Positions 1 through 5,480 of a DNA stretch of 5,480 nucleotides are shown here, piece by piece. Position 1 is the first letter of the stretch; each line of letters starts with the position of its first letter. The DNA is from Syntrophomonadaceae bacterium (GTDB taxonomy: Bacteria > Bacillota > Syntrophomonadia > Syntrophomonadales > Syntrophomonadaceae), in NCBI GenBank assembly GCA_012840625.1, contig DUSB01000054.1, forward strand, positions 1-5,480, read 5' to 3'. The translations under genes were made by a program, and so were the position numbers. The notes below the pieces were generated by a model. That model did no database searches. It was not told the origin of the DNA and saw only the letters and a list, made by a program, of their open reading frames with translations.

Positions 1-816
1 CCTAAAAGCCGTGACGGAATTTTTAAGCATACATTGTTTATTGCCCTCGATACGGCTGTAATTACTTCCAGTTCTGTTGGTGATGGCGAAAAAAGTGCTG
101 CCAATTTCTTTTATACTGATAAAAATACCATTGCTGCACTAACCGAAGAATATCAGCAGTATTTTTCTCTTTGCCGCCCGCTGATGCATATCTTTACACC
201 CAACAACCCGGGAGATTATCTTGCTTTGCTGAGGGAATTTGAGGAAGAAGAAGGAAACTCAGTATTAAAATCAGATATGCTTTCCACCATGACTATGCCG
301 TTAGAGGTGGCGGAAAGTATATGTTCACGTATTGATAGGAATAAGCGGGAGCCAATATTATCCTATCACCAAAATAGGATAAAACGTTTTGAACATAGCT
401 TGCAGAACTATTCCTTTACTGAAATAGTCCCTCTGCCTGATTTGCGGGCCATAGAAGATGGTGAGGCTATAATAGATTTCTCCCATATGCTTACTGACAA
501 TCTGGCTTCTTATACTCCGGATGAATTCAGCCAACATCTTCAACATATGGTTAAACTTCTGCAAAGCTTTGATACCTATAATGTATATTTGATGCCCGCC
601 AACAAAATAGACGGTTCTTCGATCTATTGTAAAGAAGATGTGGGGGTAATCGTTGAAAAAAGCACCCCCCCAGCCATTACCTTTACCATAAATGAAAGCA
701 ATATGAATGCTGCTTTTTGGGACTATATGCGGCTGATGTTAAATAAATACCTCCGGAATAAGGCGCAAAAAAGCACTACCATTAGTACTATAAAAACTCT
801 GATCCAGGCCTTATAA
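1..816 (+). CDS. Unrecognised protein, 5'-truncated by window edge (possible C-terminal part of a regulator)
   Basis: The reading frame is open from the first base with no stop, so this is most likely the last 271 codons of a longer gene. A TTG at 34-36 could serve as a start, but it has no good SD upstream, only a weak GGA, and ten in-frame codons precede it. The stop is TAA at 814-816. The product is soluble-looking, without a signal peptide or membrane segment. It is rich in acidic and aromatic residues, has a Glu run (EFEEEEG) near residue 83, and ends in a basic, helical tail. The layout (FSLCRPLMHIFTP, then TMPLEVAESI, then AFWDYMRLML near the end) loosely recalls the C-terminal sensing part of some clostridial XRE-type regulators. 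That is a memory-based impression and no DNA-binding domain lies inside the window. It converges on the lysC operon and need not be functionally related to it. Confidence 0.6.
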   Translation, partial: PKSRDGIFKHTLFIALDTAVITSSSVGDGEKSAANFFYTDKNTIAALTEEYQQYFSLCRPLMHIFTPNNPGDYLALLREFEEEEGNSVLKSDMLSTMTMPLEVAESICSRIDRNKREPILSYHQNRIKRFEHSLQNYSFTEIVPLPDLRAIEDGEAIIDFSHMLTDNLASYTPDEFSQHLQHMVKLLQSFDTYNVYLMPANKIDGSSIYCKEDVGVIVEKSTPPAITFTINESNMNAAFWDYMRLMLNKYLRNKAQKSTTISTIKTLIQAL

Positions 817-930
817 AATGGTAGTCAGGTTCAGATGCAACCATAACGCTAATAGAAAAACATGATATGGATAAGCAGAGAGGGCGCAGCCTGGATTAAG
901 GAAGGCAGAAAGCTATTCAGTAAAACGAAT

Positions 931-982
931 GACAAAAGGCCTTAAAAAGGTTTTAAAAATATCCTTTTTGAGGCCTTTTGTC
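931..982. terminator. Large near-perfect hairpin, probable bidirectional terminator
   Basis: The left arm at 931-950 pairs with the right arm at 963-982 over 20 bp. There is a single T/G (wobble) position and a 12-nt AT-rich loop (951-962). Within the stem, a GGCC-containing core is flanked by AAAA on its left and TTTT on its right, so on either strand the transcript has an A-tract, a stem and a U-tract. Its place between the ends of two convergent transcription units fits a shared terminator, 114 nt after the plus-strand stop and about 160 nt after the lysC stop. The U-tract is short and part of the paired arm, so efficiency is uncertain. It could instead be a small palindromic repeat. Confidence 0.6.
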
Positions 983-1041
983 GCTATGATCTCTTTTTCC
1001 TATATAATTTATACGAATAGCTGTGACCCTGCCTGCCAAAG

Positions 1042-1080
1042 CCGGCTGCAAGGCCTGAAAATGCCTGACCCTGCAGCTGG
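1042..1080. repeat. REP-like imperfect hairpin
   Basis: CCGGCTGCA at 1042-1050 pairs with TGCAGCTGG at 1072-1080 over 9 bp, with one G/T wobble. An inner AGGC/GCCT stem (1051-1054 with 1063-1066) follows, and a 5-nt bulge GACCC (1067-1071) lies on one side only. The bulge overlaps the second copy of a 9-bp direct repeat, TGACCCTGC (1024-1032 and 1066-1074). Seen on the minus strand, the motif GGGTCAGGCATTTTCAGGCC resembles repeats I associate with REP/RAYT-type elements. Whether it is repeated elsewhere in this genome cannot be seen from one window. Confidence 0.35.
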
Positions 1081-1140
1081 ATCAAAATCGCCATATATCC
1101 GGTTTATTTCAGAAACAAGGGGATAAATCCGTAGAGCCTG

Positions 1141-1626
1141 CTACTTCACCTTATCTAGTTCGAATTTAGCATGCAGGGCCCGTACCGCTTTTTTTATTTC
1201 TGTTTCATCAATAACGCAGGAAATTTTGATTTCGGAGGTAGCTATCATATGGATGTTAATGTTTTCCTCGGCCAGAGCTTCAAACATAGCGGCAGCAACC
1301 CCCGGATTGCTCTGCATACCAGCACCTACAATAGATACCTTGGCAACATTATTGCCATAAGACATCCCCGAAGCACCAATTTCTTCGACCACTTCATTTA
1401 CGATCGGCAGGGCCCGGGTTAATTCGTCTCTGTCTATTGTAAAAGCAATGTCATTATGATGACCACGGGTTGCACTCTGAATAACCATATCAACATTAAT
1501 GCTGTTTTCAGCCAGTTTTTTGAAGATGCGCATGGCTATGCCCGGTTGATCGGGTACATCGAACAAGGCTATTTTGGCTACATTCAAATCATGAGCAATT
1601 CCACTGACATTACGATCGTGTTCCAT
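1141..1626 (-). CDS. Probable internally initiated beta (regulatory) subunit of aspartate kinase
   Basis: An ATG at 1624-1626, in frame with lysC, is preceded by GGAGGG (1634-1639) with a 7-nt spacer, a better SD and start than the one used for full-length lysC. Translation from here gives 161 aa holding essentially only the two ACT domains. Bacillus subtilis LysC and Corynebacterium aspartokinase are known to make such a beta subunit of about 160-170 aa from an internal start at the same place in the protein, forming an alpha2beta2 enzyme. The site and SD are seen directly; that the subunit is made is inference from the family. Confidence 0.7.
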   Translation of the reverse strand: MEHDRNVSGIAHDLNVAKIALFDVPDQPGIAMRIFKKLAENSINVDMVIQSATRGHHNDIAFTIDRDELTRALPIVNEVVEEIGASGMSYGNNVAKVSIVGAGMQSNPGVAAAMFEALAEENINIHMIATSEIKISCVIDETEIKKAVRALHAKFELDKVK

Positions 1627-2361
1627 CCTATTACCCTCCAATATAATGGTTCCCTGCTGACGTTTGAAGCTGTTTAATACTTCCAGTTCTACTTGATGCA
1701 GCATAGCACATTCTGCTGCCCGGGGTTGAAGAATCCCCGCACCCAGACTGGCCATTTCAAGCATCTCCTCATAAGAAACCTGGCTTAGTTGTTTGGCTTC
1801 CTTAACAATACGAGGATCTGCTGTAAATACTCCGTCTACATCGGTGAAAATCTTACAACGTTCTGCTTTTAATACAGCTGCCAGGGCTACAGCACTGGTA
1901 TCTGAGCCTCCCCGGCCCAATGTGGTAACATTACCTTCGGTAGATAATCCCTGAAATCCAGCAATCACTACGATATGATCCTTGTTCAGTTCTTGTTGAA
2001 TCCTTTCCGGGGCAATATTGAGGATAGAGGCTTTACTATGCGCATTATCAGTCATAATCCCTGCCTGCCATCCAGTAAGTGATACCGCTGCAATACCCAT
2101 TGATTGCAGGGTTAAAGTAAGCAAAGCGGCTGACTGCTGTTCACCAGTAGCCAGCAGCATATCCATTTCCCGCGGATCGAATTCGTTGCCTATCTGTCCG
2201 GCCATCTTCAGTAATTCATCGGTGGTATCACCCATGGCTGACACAATTACGACCAGTTGATACCCTTCCTGACGCAACTCCCGCAGCCGCAAGGCGACAT
2301 TATGTATTCTTTCCAGGGAAGCGACCGAGCTTCCACCAAACTTGGTAACCAGCAATGACAA
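1141..2361 (-). CDS. lysC: Aspartate kinase (aspartokinase), class with two C-terminal ACT domains
   Basis: Phosphorylates L-aspartate with ATP to aspartyl-4-phosphate, the first step towards lysine, threonine and methionine; cytoplasmic. Numbered from the TTG start: the amino acid kinase domain covers about 1-245, with the KFGGSS nucleotide/substrate loop at 7-12, ATGEQQSAALL near 72-82, TLGRGGSDTSA at 147-157 and FTDVDGVFTADPR near 172-184. Two ACT domains follow at about 264-335 (FDVPDQPGIA) and 342-406 (VSIVGAGMQSNPGVA). The length of 406 aa is normal for the Bacillus type. Start choice: a GTG nine bases upstream is directly preceded by an in-frame TAG and overlaps the SD AGGGAG (2370-2375). 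The TTG lies 8 nt after that SD and gives MSLLVTKFGGSS, the usual N-terminus. It is the last gene of the operon, about 59 bp after thrB. In the family, feedback by lysine and/or threonine acts through the ACT domains; which ligand acts here cannot be read from the sequence. Confidence 0.95.
   Translation of the reverse strand: MSLLVTKFGGSSVASLERIHNVALRLRELRQEGYQLVVIVSAMGDTTDELLKMAGQIGNEFDPREMDMLLATGEQQSAALLTLTLQSMGIAAVSLTGWQAGIMTDNAHSKASILNIAPERIQQELNKDHIVVIAGFQGLSTEGNVTTLGRGGSDTSAVALAAVLKAERCKIFTDVDGVFTADPRIVKEAKQLSQVSYEEMLEMASLGAGILQPRAAECAMLHQVELEVLNSFKRQQGTIILEGNRMEHDRNVSGIAHDLNVAKIALFDVPDQPGIAMRIFKKLAENSINVDMVIQSATRGHHNDIAFTIDRDELTRALPIVNEVVEEIGASGMSYGNNVAKVSIVGAGMQSNPGVAAAMFEALAEENINIHMIATSEIKISCVIDETEIKKAVRALHAKFELDKVK
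1634..1639 (-). promoter_or_regulatory. Internal ribosome binding site for the lysC beta subunit
   Basis: GGAGGG on the minus strand, 7 nt before the in-frame ATG at 1624-1626. It falls in codons for the linker between kinase and ACT domains (ILEGN), where protein constraint on the DNA should be low, which supports selection for the site itself. Confidence 0.65.
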
Positions 2362-2369
2362 TTTTCCCA

Positions 2370-2375
2370 CTCCCT
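2370..2375 (-). promoter_or_regulatory. Ribosome binding site that sets the lysC TTG start
   Basis: AGGGAG on the minus strand shares its last base with the upstream GTG candidate, leaving no spacer for that codon. It sits 8 nt before the TTG at 2359-2361. This decides for the TTG. Confidence 0.6.
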
Positions 2376-2420
2376 ATGATTCTGAATATGATCTATGAAG
2401 CTTTATTTAACTTGGCTTTA

Positions 2421-3326
2421 TCAATTTATTATTTGTGCACCGATCGAGCAAGGTGCAGGATAAAATATTTTTCCCTTATTCCCGGCGTGCTCAAATGCCT
2501 CTAACATGGCAACCCCAATATCATCAACTTTATCCTGTGAAAAAGCAACGATGGAAGGCCCGGCTCCACTCATCACCACGCCTATGGCTCCTGCTTTCCG
2601 GGCGGCTGCAAGCACTTGATCAAATCCGGGGACAAACTGCTTGCGCAGGGGCTGGATCAGTCTGTCATCCATAGCCCAACGCAGATGCTCTACCCGGCCT
2701 TTGGCTAATCCAGCCACCAGCAAACAACTGCGCTGCATACTGGCAACGGCTTGTTCCAGGGGAATCTCTGCCGGCAATACTGATCTGGATTTTTGGGTAG
2801 CCAGGGTGAAATCTGGCACCAGCAGTATGAGCTGAAGCTCAGGGGGAACCGACAATTTCTCGTAAAAAACCTTATCCCCGTTTAATAGATTAACCGTTAA
2901 GCCTCCAACAAAGGCAGGCACTACATTGTCAGCATGACCTTCCCTTTGTACCGCCCAATTTATCAACTGCTGCCTGGTAAAGGGGGTTCCTAATAATACA
3001 TTGGCGCCGAACATTCCTGCCGCGATAGCTGCTGCACTGCTGCCCAGTCCTTTAGCTACCGGGATACCGTTTTTAATAAAAAGATGCAACGGCGGCCGTG
3101 GCTGCCCGGCTTTTTTAAAGACAAATTCTGCTGCTTGAATGATAAGATGATCTTCTACTGCTGAAGACAGCTGCTCACAATCCAGACCTTCTGCATTGAC
3201 TGTACTGTGTTTTGAGCTGAGTTCAAACTCCACTTCCAGGAACATGGATACCGCCATTCCCAGGGTATCATAACCGGGACCTAAATTGGCGGTAGTGGCA
3301 GGAACCCTAACTTTTACCATGTCCAT
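2421..3326 (-). CDS. thrB: Homoserine kinase (GHMP kinase family)
   Basis: Transfers phosphate from ATP to L-homoserine, giving O-phosphohomoserine, the substrate of threonine synthase; cytoplasmic. The GHMP-fold signatures are all present: the N-terminal substrate strand VPATTANLGPGYDTLG at 8-23, the phosphate-binding loop PVAKGLGSSAAA at 89-100, EGHADN at 129-134 near the active site, and the C-terminal SGAGPS at 253-258. The length of 301 aa is typical. It starts 6 nt after the hom stop. The only SD (AAAAGGAG, 3341-3348) lies inside the end of hom, 14 nt from the first ATG, so translation is probably coupled to hom. A second ATG two codons later is less well spaced. No frameshift or missing motif is seen. 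Confidence 0.95.
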   Translation of the reverse strand: MDMVKVRVPATTANLGPGYDTLGMAVSMFLEVEFELSSKHSTVNAEGLDCEQLSSAVEDHLIIQAAEFVFKKAGQPRPPLHLFIKNGIPVAKGLGSSAAAIAAGMFGANVLLGTPFTRQQLINWAVQREGHADNVVPAFVGGLTVNLLNGDKVFYEKLSVPPELQLILLVPDFTLATQKSRSVLPAEIPLEQAVASMQRSCLLVAGLAKGRVEHLRWAMDDRLIQPLRKQFVPGFDQVLAAARKAGAIGVVMSGAGPSIVAFSQDKVDDIGVAMLEAFEHAGNKGKIFYPAPCSIGAQIIN

Positions 3327-3332
3327 AATTTT

Positions 3333-4625
3333 TTATGAATCTCCTTTTCTAATTCCAGCCAGCCGAATAACATTATCTATAGCACCAACAATTTTCATAT
3401 CCCGTAAGATCATTAGAGAATCACGCAGATTTTCCTCTTTGGTCAAATGAGTAATCAGGATCAACTCCGCCTTACCCTCATCACTGCTTTTCTGAATAAC
3501 AGATTCTATGCTTACATCATTATTGCCAAACACACCGGCAATGCTGGCCAGAACACCGGGGCGATCTTTGACCGTCATGCGGATATAAAACTGAGAACTC
3601 AGTTCGTGAATGGGTAGAATCTCTTTTTCCTCATAACATGTACAGCCGATTCTGGCATGGCAATCATGTACTTTGTTGCGGGATATATCAATAATATCTC
3701 CTACCACAGCCGAAGCGGTGGGCATTTCTCCCGCTCCGCGACCAAAAAGCATGATTTCGCCTACTGCGTCACCACGAACAAAAACGGCATTAAAAACATC
3801 ATTCACCGCTGCCAGGGGGTGAGTCAAGGGGATAAAGGCAGGATGAACCCGGCTTTGAATTTTGCCCTCTTCTTCACTGGCGATAGCCAGTAGTTTGACC
3901 ACGTAGCCCAGTTCTTTGGCGTATTGTATGTCGCGGGCAGTAATGGAAGTAATGCCCTCTACGTATACATCATCCAGGGTAACCCGGCTGTTAAAGGCAA
4001 TCGAGGCCAGGATAGCAATTTTACGGGCGGCATCCAAACCTCCTACGTCAGAGCTGGGGTCTGCTTCTGCATAACCCAGCTCCTGTGCCTCGCGCAGGAC
4101 TTCATCAAAATCACGGCCTTCCTGGCTCATTTTGCTGAGAATGTAATTGGTGGTCCCATTGAGAATGCCAATTACTTCCTGCACCTGGTTGCCGGCCAGT
4201 GATTGTTTCATGGGCAAAATAATAGGAATTCCGCCTCCCACACTGGCTTCAAAGGCAAAATCTACTTGCATCTTCTCGGCAGTATCAAAGATCTGTCTAC
4301 CCTTGAGAGCAATTAGATCCTTATTTGCAGTTACTACATGCTTGCCTTTCTGCATAGCTTCAAGGATAAACGTAAAAGCGGGATCGATCCCGCCAATCAA
4401 TTCTACCACTATATCTATGTCGGGATCATCCACTATTTCCGCATAGTTGGTACAGATAGATTCTTCTGGCAAACCTAAACGGCGGCATTTATCTTTATCT
4501 TTTTCCAGTACTTTTTTAACATTGATTTCTTCACCTGCTCTTTTACTGATGGCCTCTCTGTTCTGCATAAGTAATTTAATGACTCCAGCGCCAACGGTTC
4601 CGCATCCCAATACTGCTATGTTCAT
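3333..4625 (-). CDS. hom: Homoserine dehydrogenase with C-terminal ACT domain
   Basis: Reduces aspartate-4-semialdehyde to homoserine with NAD(P)H, at the branch towards threonine and methionine; cytoplasmic. The 430-aa length matches the Bacillus-type monofunctional enzyme. The Rossmann motif GCGTVG is at 7-12 and ANKDLIA at 100-106. The catalytic domain has ILNGTTNYIL at 154-163, and YAEADPSSDVGGLDAARK at 185-202 contains E187, D198 and K202. These match in spacing the acidic pair and catalytic lysine known from the yeast enzyme. An ACT domain at about 347-425 (MTVKDRPGVLASIAGVF) is the expected threonine-feedback module. The ATG has SD GGGAGG (4633-4638) at 7-nt spacing. It lies 20 bp after the pheB-like gene and 6 bp before thrB, within one operon. 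Confidence 0.96.
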   Translation of the reverse strand: MNIAVLGCGTVGAGVIKLLMQNREAISKRAGEEINVKKVLEKDKDKCRRLGLPEESICTNYAEIVDDPDIDIVVELIGGIDPAFTFILEAMQKGKHVVTANKDLIALKGRQIFDTAEKMQVDFAFEASVGGGIPIILPMKQSLAGNQVQEVIGILNGTTNYILSKMSQEGRDFDEVLREAQELGYAEADPSSDVGGLDAARKIAILASIAFNSRVTLDDVYVEGITSITARDIQYAKELGYVVKLLAIASEEEGKIQSRVHPAFIPLTHPLAAVNDVFNAVFVRGDAVGEIMLFGRGAGEMPTASAVVGDIIDISRNKVHDCHARIGCTCYEEKEILPIHELSSQFYIRMTVKDRPGVLASIAGVFGNNDVSIESVIQKSSDEGKAELILITHLTKEENLRDSLMILRDMKIVGAIDNVIRLAGIRKGDS

Positions 4626-4645
4626 TTTTTTACCTCCCTGATGAT

Positions 4646-5089
4646 CTAGCTTTTACCTACGATTTCTGCATTGATCACACCACTAATATGCCGCAGCTCA
4701 GCAAGGAAATGGTTCACCGGTACATCCATTTCCTCTACATTAACGGATAGGGTTACCTGGGCTACGTCATGTAATGGTAGATTTTGATTAATGGTTAAGA
4801 TGTTACCCCGCAAAGAAGCTACACAGTTCAGGACCGCCGAAAGCACCCCTGAATGATTCTGCAGGAGCAAGGAAAGATTTAAAATATTCATGCTATCCGC
4901 ATTGAAAAAAGGGAATACGCCATCTTTATATTTATAATAGGTGCTGCGCGCCATACCCAGTTCATCTACTGCCTCCTGAATATTATCCGCCTCACCTGCA
5001 GCCAGCATTTCTTTAACCCGGGCTGTTTTGAGAATAGAGGCTGGCAGCATATCTTCCCTGACAATAAAAAATTTTTTTGAATCTTTCAT
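4646..5089 (-). CDS. pheB: ACT domain protein, PheB/UPF0735 family
   Basis: A 147-aa cytoplasmic protein of unproven function. The N-terminal part carries FFIVREDMLP and a helix-turn-helix-like stretch (about residues 37-60, ending in STYYKYKDGVFPF). An ACT domain follows at about 70-146 (LLLQNHSGVLSAVLNCVA), as in the PheB/UPF0735 family of Firmicutes. Such proteins are found beside pheA in bacilli and beside hom in clostridia, so an amino-acid-sensing regulatory role is inferred, not shown. Start choice: in-frame GTG (5104), GTG (5101) and ATG (5098) also exist. The ATG at 5087-5089 is preferred because it gives MKDSKKFFIVRED and 147 aa, matching what I recall of B. subtilis PheB. In addition, GGTGGTGAT upstream pairs with much of the 16S 3' end. 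The ATG at 5098, 5 nt after AGGGG, remains possible. It is the first gene of the operon. Confidence 0.88.
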   Translation of the reverse strand: MKDSKKFFIVREDMLPASILKTARVKEMLAAGEADNIQEAVDELGMARSTYYKYKDGVFPFFNADSMNILNLSLLLQNHSGVLSAVLNCVASLRGNILTINQNLPLHDVAQVTLSVNVEEMDVPVNHFLAELRHISGVINAEIVGKS

Positions 5090-5104
5090 CGCTGTCATCA
5101 CCAC

Positions 5105-5120
5105 CCCTGTCTATGCAGGG
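5105..5120 (-). promoter_or_regulatory. Short hairpin masking the pheB-like ribosome binding site
   Basis: CCCTG (5116-5120) pairs with CAGGG (5105-5109), with a 6-nt loop, in the operon leader. The right arm contains the start of the SD-like AGGGGTGGTG, so folding would partly hide it. The stem is only 5 bp, so this may be chance. Confidence 0.3.
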
Positions 5121-5146
5121 CGGATTATTTTCTACACAATACGGAC

Positions 5147-5175
5147 ATTATACCACTCCAGAAATCTACCTTCAA
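5147..5175 (-). promoter_or_regulatory. Sigma-A promoter of the pheB-hom-thrB-lysC operon
   Basis: On the minus strand TTGAAG (5170-5175) is followed after exactly 17 nt by TATAAT (5147-5152), with TGG directly before it (extended -10, TGnTATAAT). Transcription should begin near 5140, giving a leader of about 50 nt to the chosen ATG. There is no room for a T-box or lysine riboswitch and none is seen. Confidence 0.85.
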
Positions 5176-5292
5176 GATCTATTTTATAAAAACTATGCGG
5201 CGGTGAAATAAAGAAAAAACTGGCCTTCAGGACAGCAGCATGCATGTTTTTATTAAAAAAGGGAAGTTTAACATTATAGCGAAGAAGATTAT

Positions 5293-5298
5293 AGGAGG
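5293..5298 (+). promoter_or_regulatory. Ribosome binding site of the small CxxC gene
   Basis: Perfect AGGAGG, 7 nt before the TTG at 5306. It is the main evidence that this small frame is a real gene and that the TTG, not the upstream ATG at 5240, is the start. Confidence 0.75.
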
Positions 5299-5305
5299 AA
5301 GATCC

Positions 5306-5470
5306 TTGGAACCCAGTTTTTTTATTATCAGTTATCGGGGTTATATCATCCCTATTGCCTATCATAATTATGAAAACGCCTGTGCCAACTGCGGTGCTGA
5401 TGAAATCGTTTTTCTATCTTCCAGTCTGGAAGAATTAGAAGCATGCCTGGAAAAAGTCGAAACCATCTAA
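5306..5470 (+). CDS. Small unrecognised protein with CxxC motif
   Basis: A 54-aa protein read away from the operon. The start is TTG at 5306-5308, preceded by a perfect AGGAGG (5293-5298) at 7-nt spacing. An in-frame ATG at 5240 has no SD, so the longer 76-aa reading is not chosen. The N-terminal half is hydrophobic and aromatic (FFIISYRGYIIPIAY), probably beta strands rather than a membrane helix, since R11 interrupts it. C26-A-N-C29 follows, with a third cysteine at 47 in an acidic C-terminal helix (SLEELEACLEKV). CxxC plus a third Cys could bind metal or be redox active, but this is speculation. I do not recognise the family. No convincing promoter is seen on this strand between 5160 and 5290. 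The window ends 10 bp after the stop, so a downstream partner cannot be judged. Confidence 0.7.
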   Translation: MEPSFFIISYRGYIIPIAYHNYENACANCGADEIVFLSSSLEELEACLEKVETI

Positions 5471-5480
5471 AGCATCAATA

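Larger units (their letters stand above)
817..1140. other. Non-coding gap between convergent genes with two structured elements
   Basis: This 324-bp stretch separates the plus-strand gene ending at 816 from lysC ending at 1141 on the minus strand. I see no credible gene in it. The only longer open frame (929-1126, plus) has no SD and its first 18 codons are the hairpin itself. The stretch holds a 20-bp inverted repeat (931-982) and a second hairpin (1042-1080) that overlaps one of two copies of TGACCCTGC. Positions 817-930 and 1081-1140 show nothing I can name. Confidence 0.7.

Noticed and set aside
978..1008. Possible plus-strand promoter (TATAAT at 1003-1008, TTGTCG at 978-983)
   Set aside because: The spacer is 19 nt, the -35 match is poor and lies in the hairpin arm, and no gene follows on this strand.
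929..1126. Open frame of 65 codons on the plus strand
   Set aside because: No SD before its ATG. Its first 18 codons are the two arms and loop of the 931-982 hairpin, and the rest crosses the REP-like hairpin. The composition is not protein-like.
2362..2420. Possible separate promoter or terminator between thrB and lysC
   Set aside because: The 59-bp gap is AT-rich but shows no paired -35/-10 boxes with proper spacing and no hairpin with a T-run. Co-transcription is more likely.
1171..4641. Several plus-strand open frames of 64-99 codons opposite lysC, thrB and hom
   Set aside because: They are antisense shadows of genes with full family motifs, have no family resemblance of their own and lack good SDs.
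5099..5300. T-box or lysine riboswitch in front of the operon
   Set aside because: The leader after the predicted start at about 5140 is too short, and no specifier-loop, antiterminator or terminator structure is visible.
5240..5305. N-terminal extension of the small CxxC gene from the ATG at 5240
   Set aside because: No ribosome site lies before this ATG, while a perfect AGGAGG precedes the TTG at 5306.
5132..5365. Open frame of 77 codons on the minus strand
   Set aside because: It runs through the operon promoter and antisense to the small CxxC gene, and has no SD.

Overview
The window looks like chromosomal DNA of a low-to-moderate GC Firmicute, probably a member of the Clostridia. The Syntrophomonas/Desulfotomaculum type is plausible but is only an inference. 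The reasons are strong AGGAGG-type Shine-Dalgarno (SD) sites, TTG starts, a near-consensus extended -10 promoter, and a PheB-type (UPF0735) ACT protein placed in front of homoserine dehydrogenase.

Layout: (1) Positions 1-816, plus strand, hold the 3' part of a gene that is open at the left edge. Its product is not recognised with confidence and may be the C-terminal part of a regulator. (2) Positions 817-1140 are a non-coding gap between convergent genes. It holds a 20-bp inverted repeat that is probably a bidirectional terminator, and a second hairpin that resembles a REP element and carries a repeated TGACCCTGC. (3) Positions 1141-5089, minus strand, are a compact four-gene operon read pheB-like, hom, thrB, lysC. 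(4) Positions 5090-5305 are a divergent intergenic region with the operon promoter. (5) Positions 5306-5470, plus strand, are a 54-aa unrecognised small gene with a strong SD and a TTG start.

The operon encodes three enzymes of the aspartate-to-threonine/lysine route: aspartate kinase (step 1), homoserine dehydrogenase (step 3) and homoserine kinase (step 4). Threonine synthase and aspartate-semialdehyde dehydrogenase are not in the window. Three of the four products carry ACT domains: one in PheB, one in Hom and two in LysC. The leader is only about 50 nt, too short for a T-box or lysine riboswitch, so control is probably by allostery and initiation rather than leader attenuation. Inside lysC an in-frame ATG with a very good SD is placed exactly where a separate beta regulatory subunit would start, as known for Bacillus subtilis LysC.

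Nothing here looks like a defence system, mobile element or wholly new pathway. The points most worth following are the internal lysC start, the structured element at 931-1080 and the small CxxC protein.
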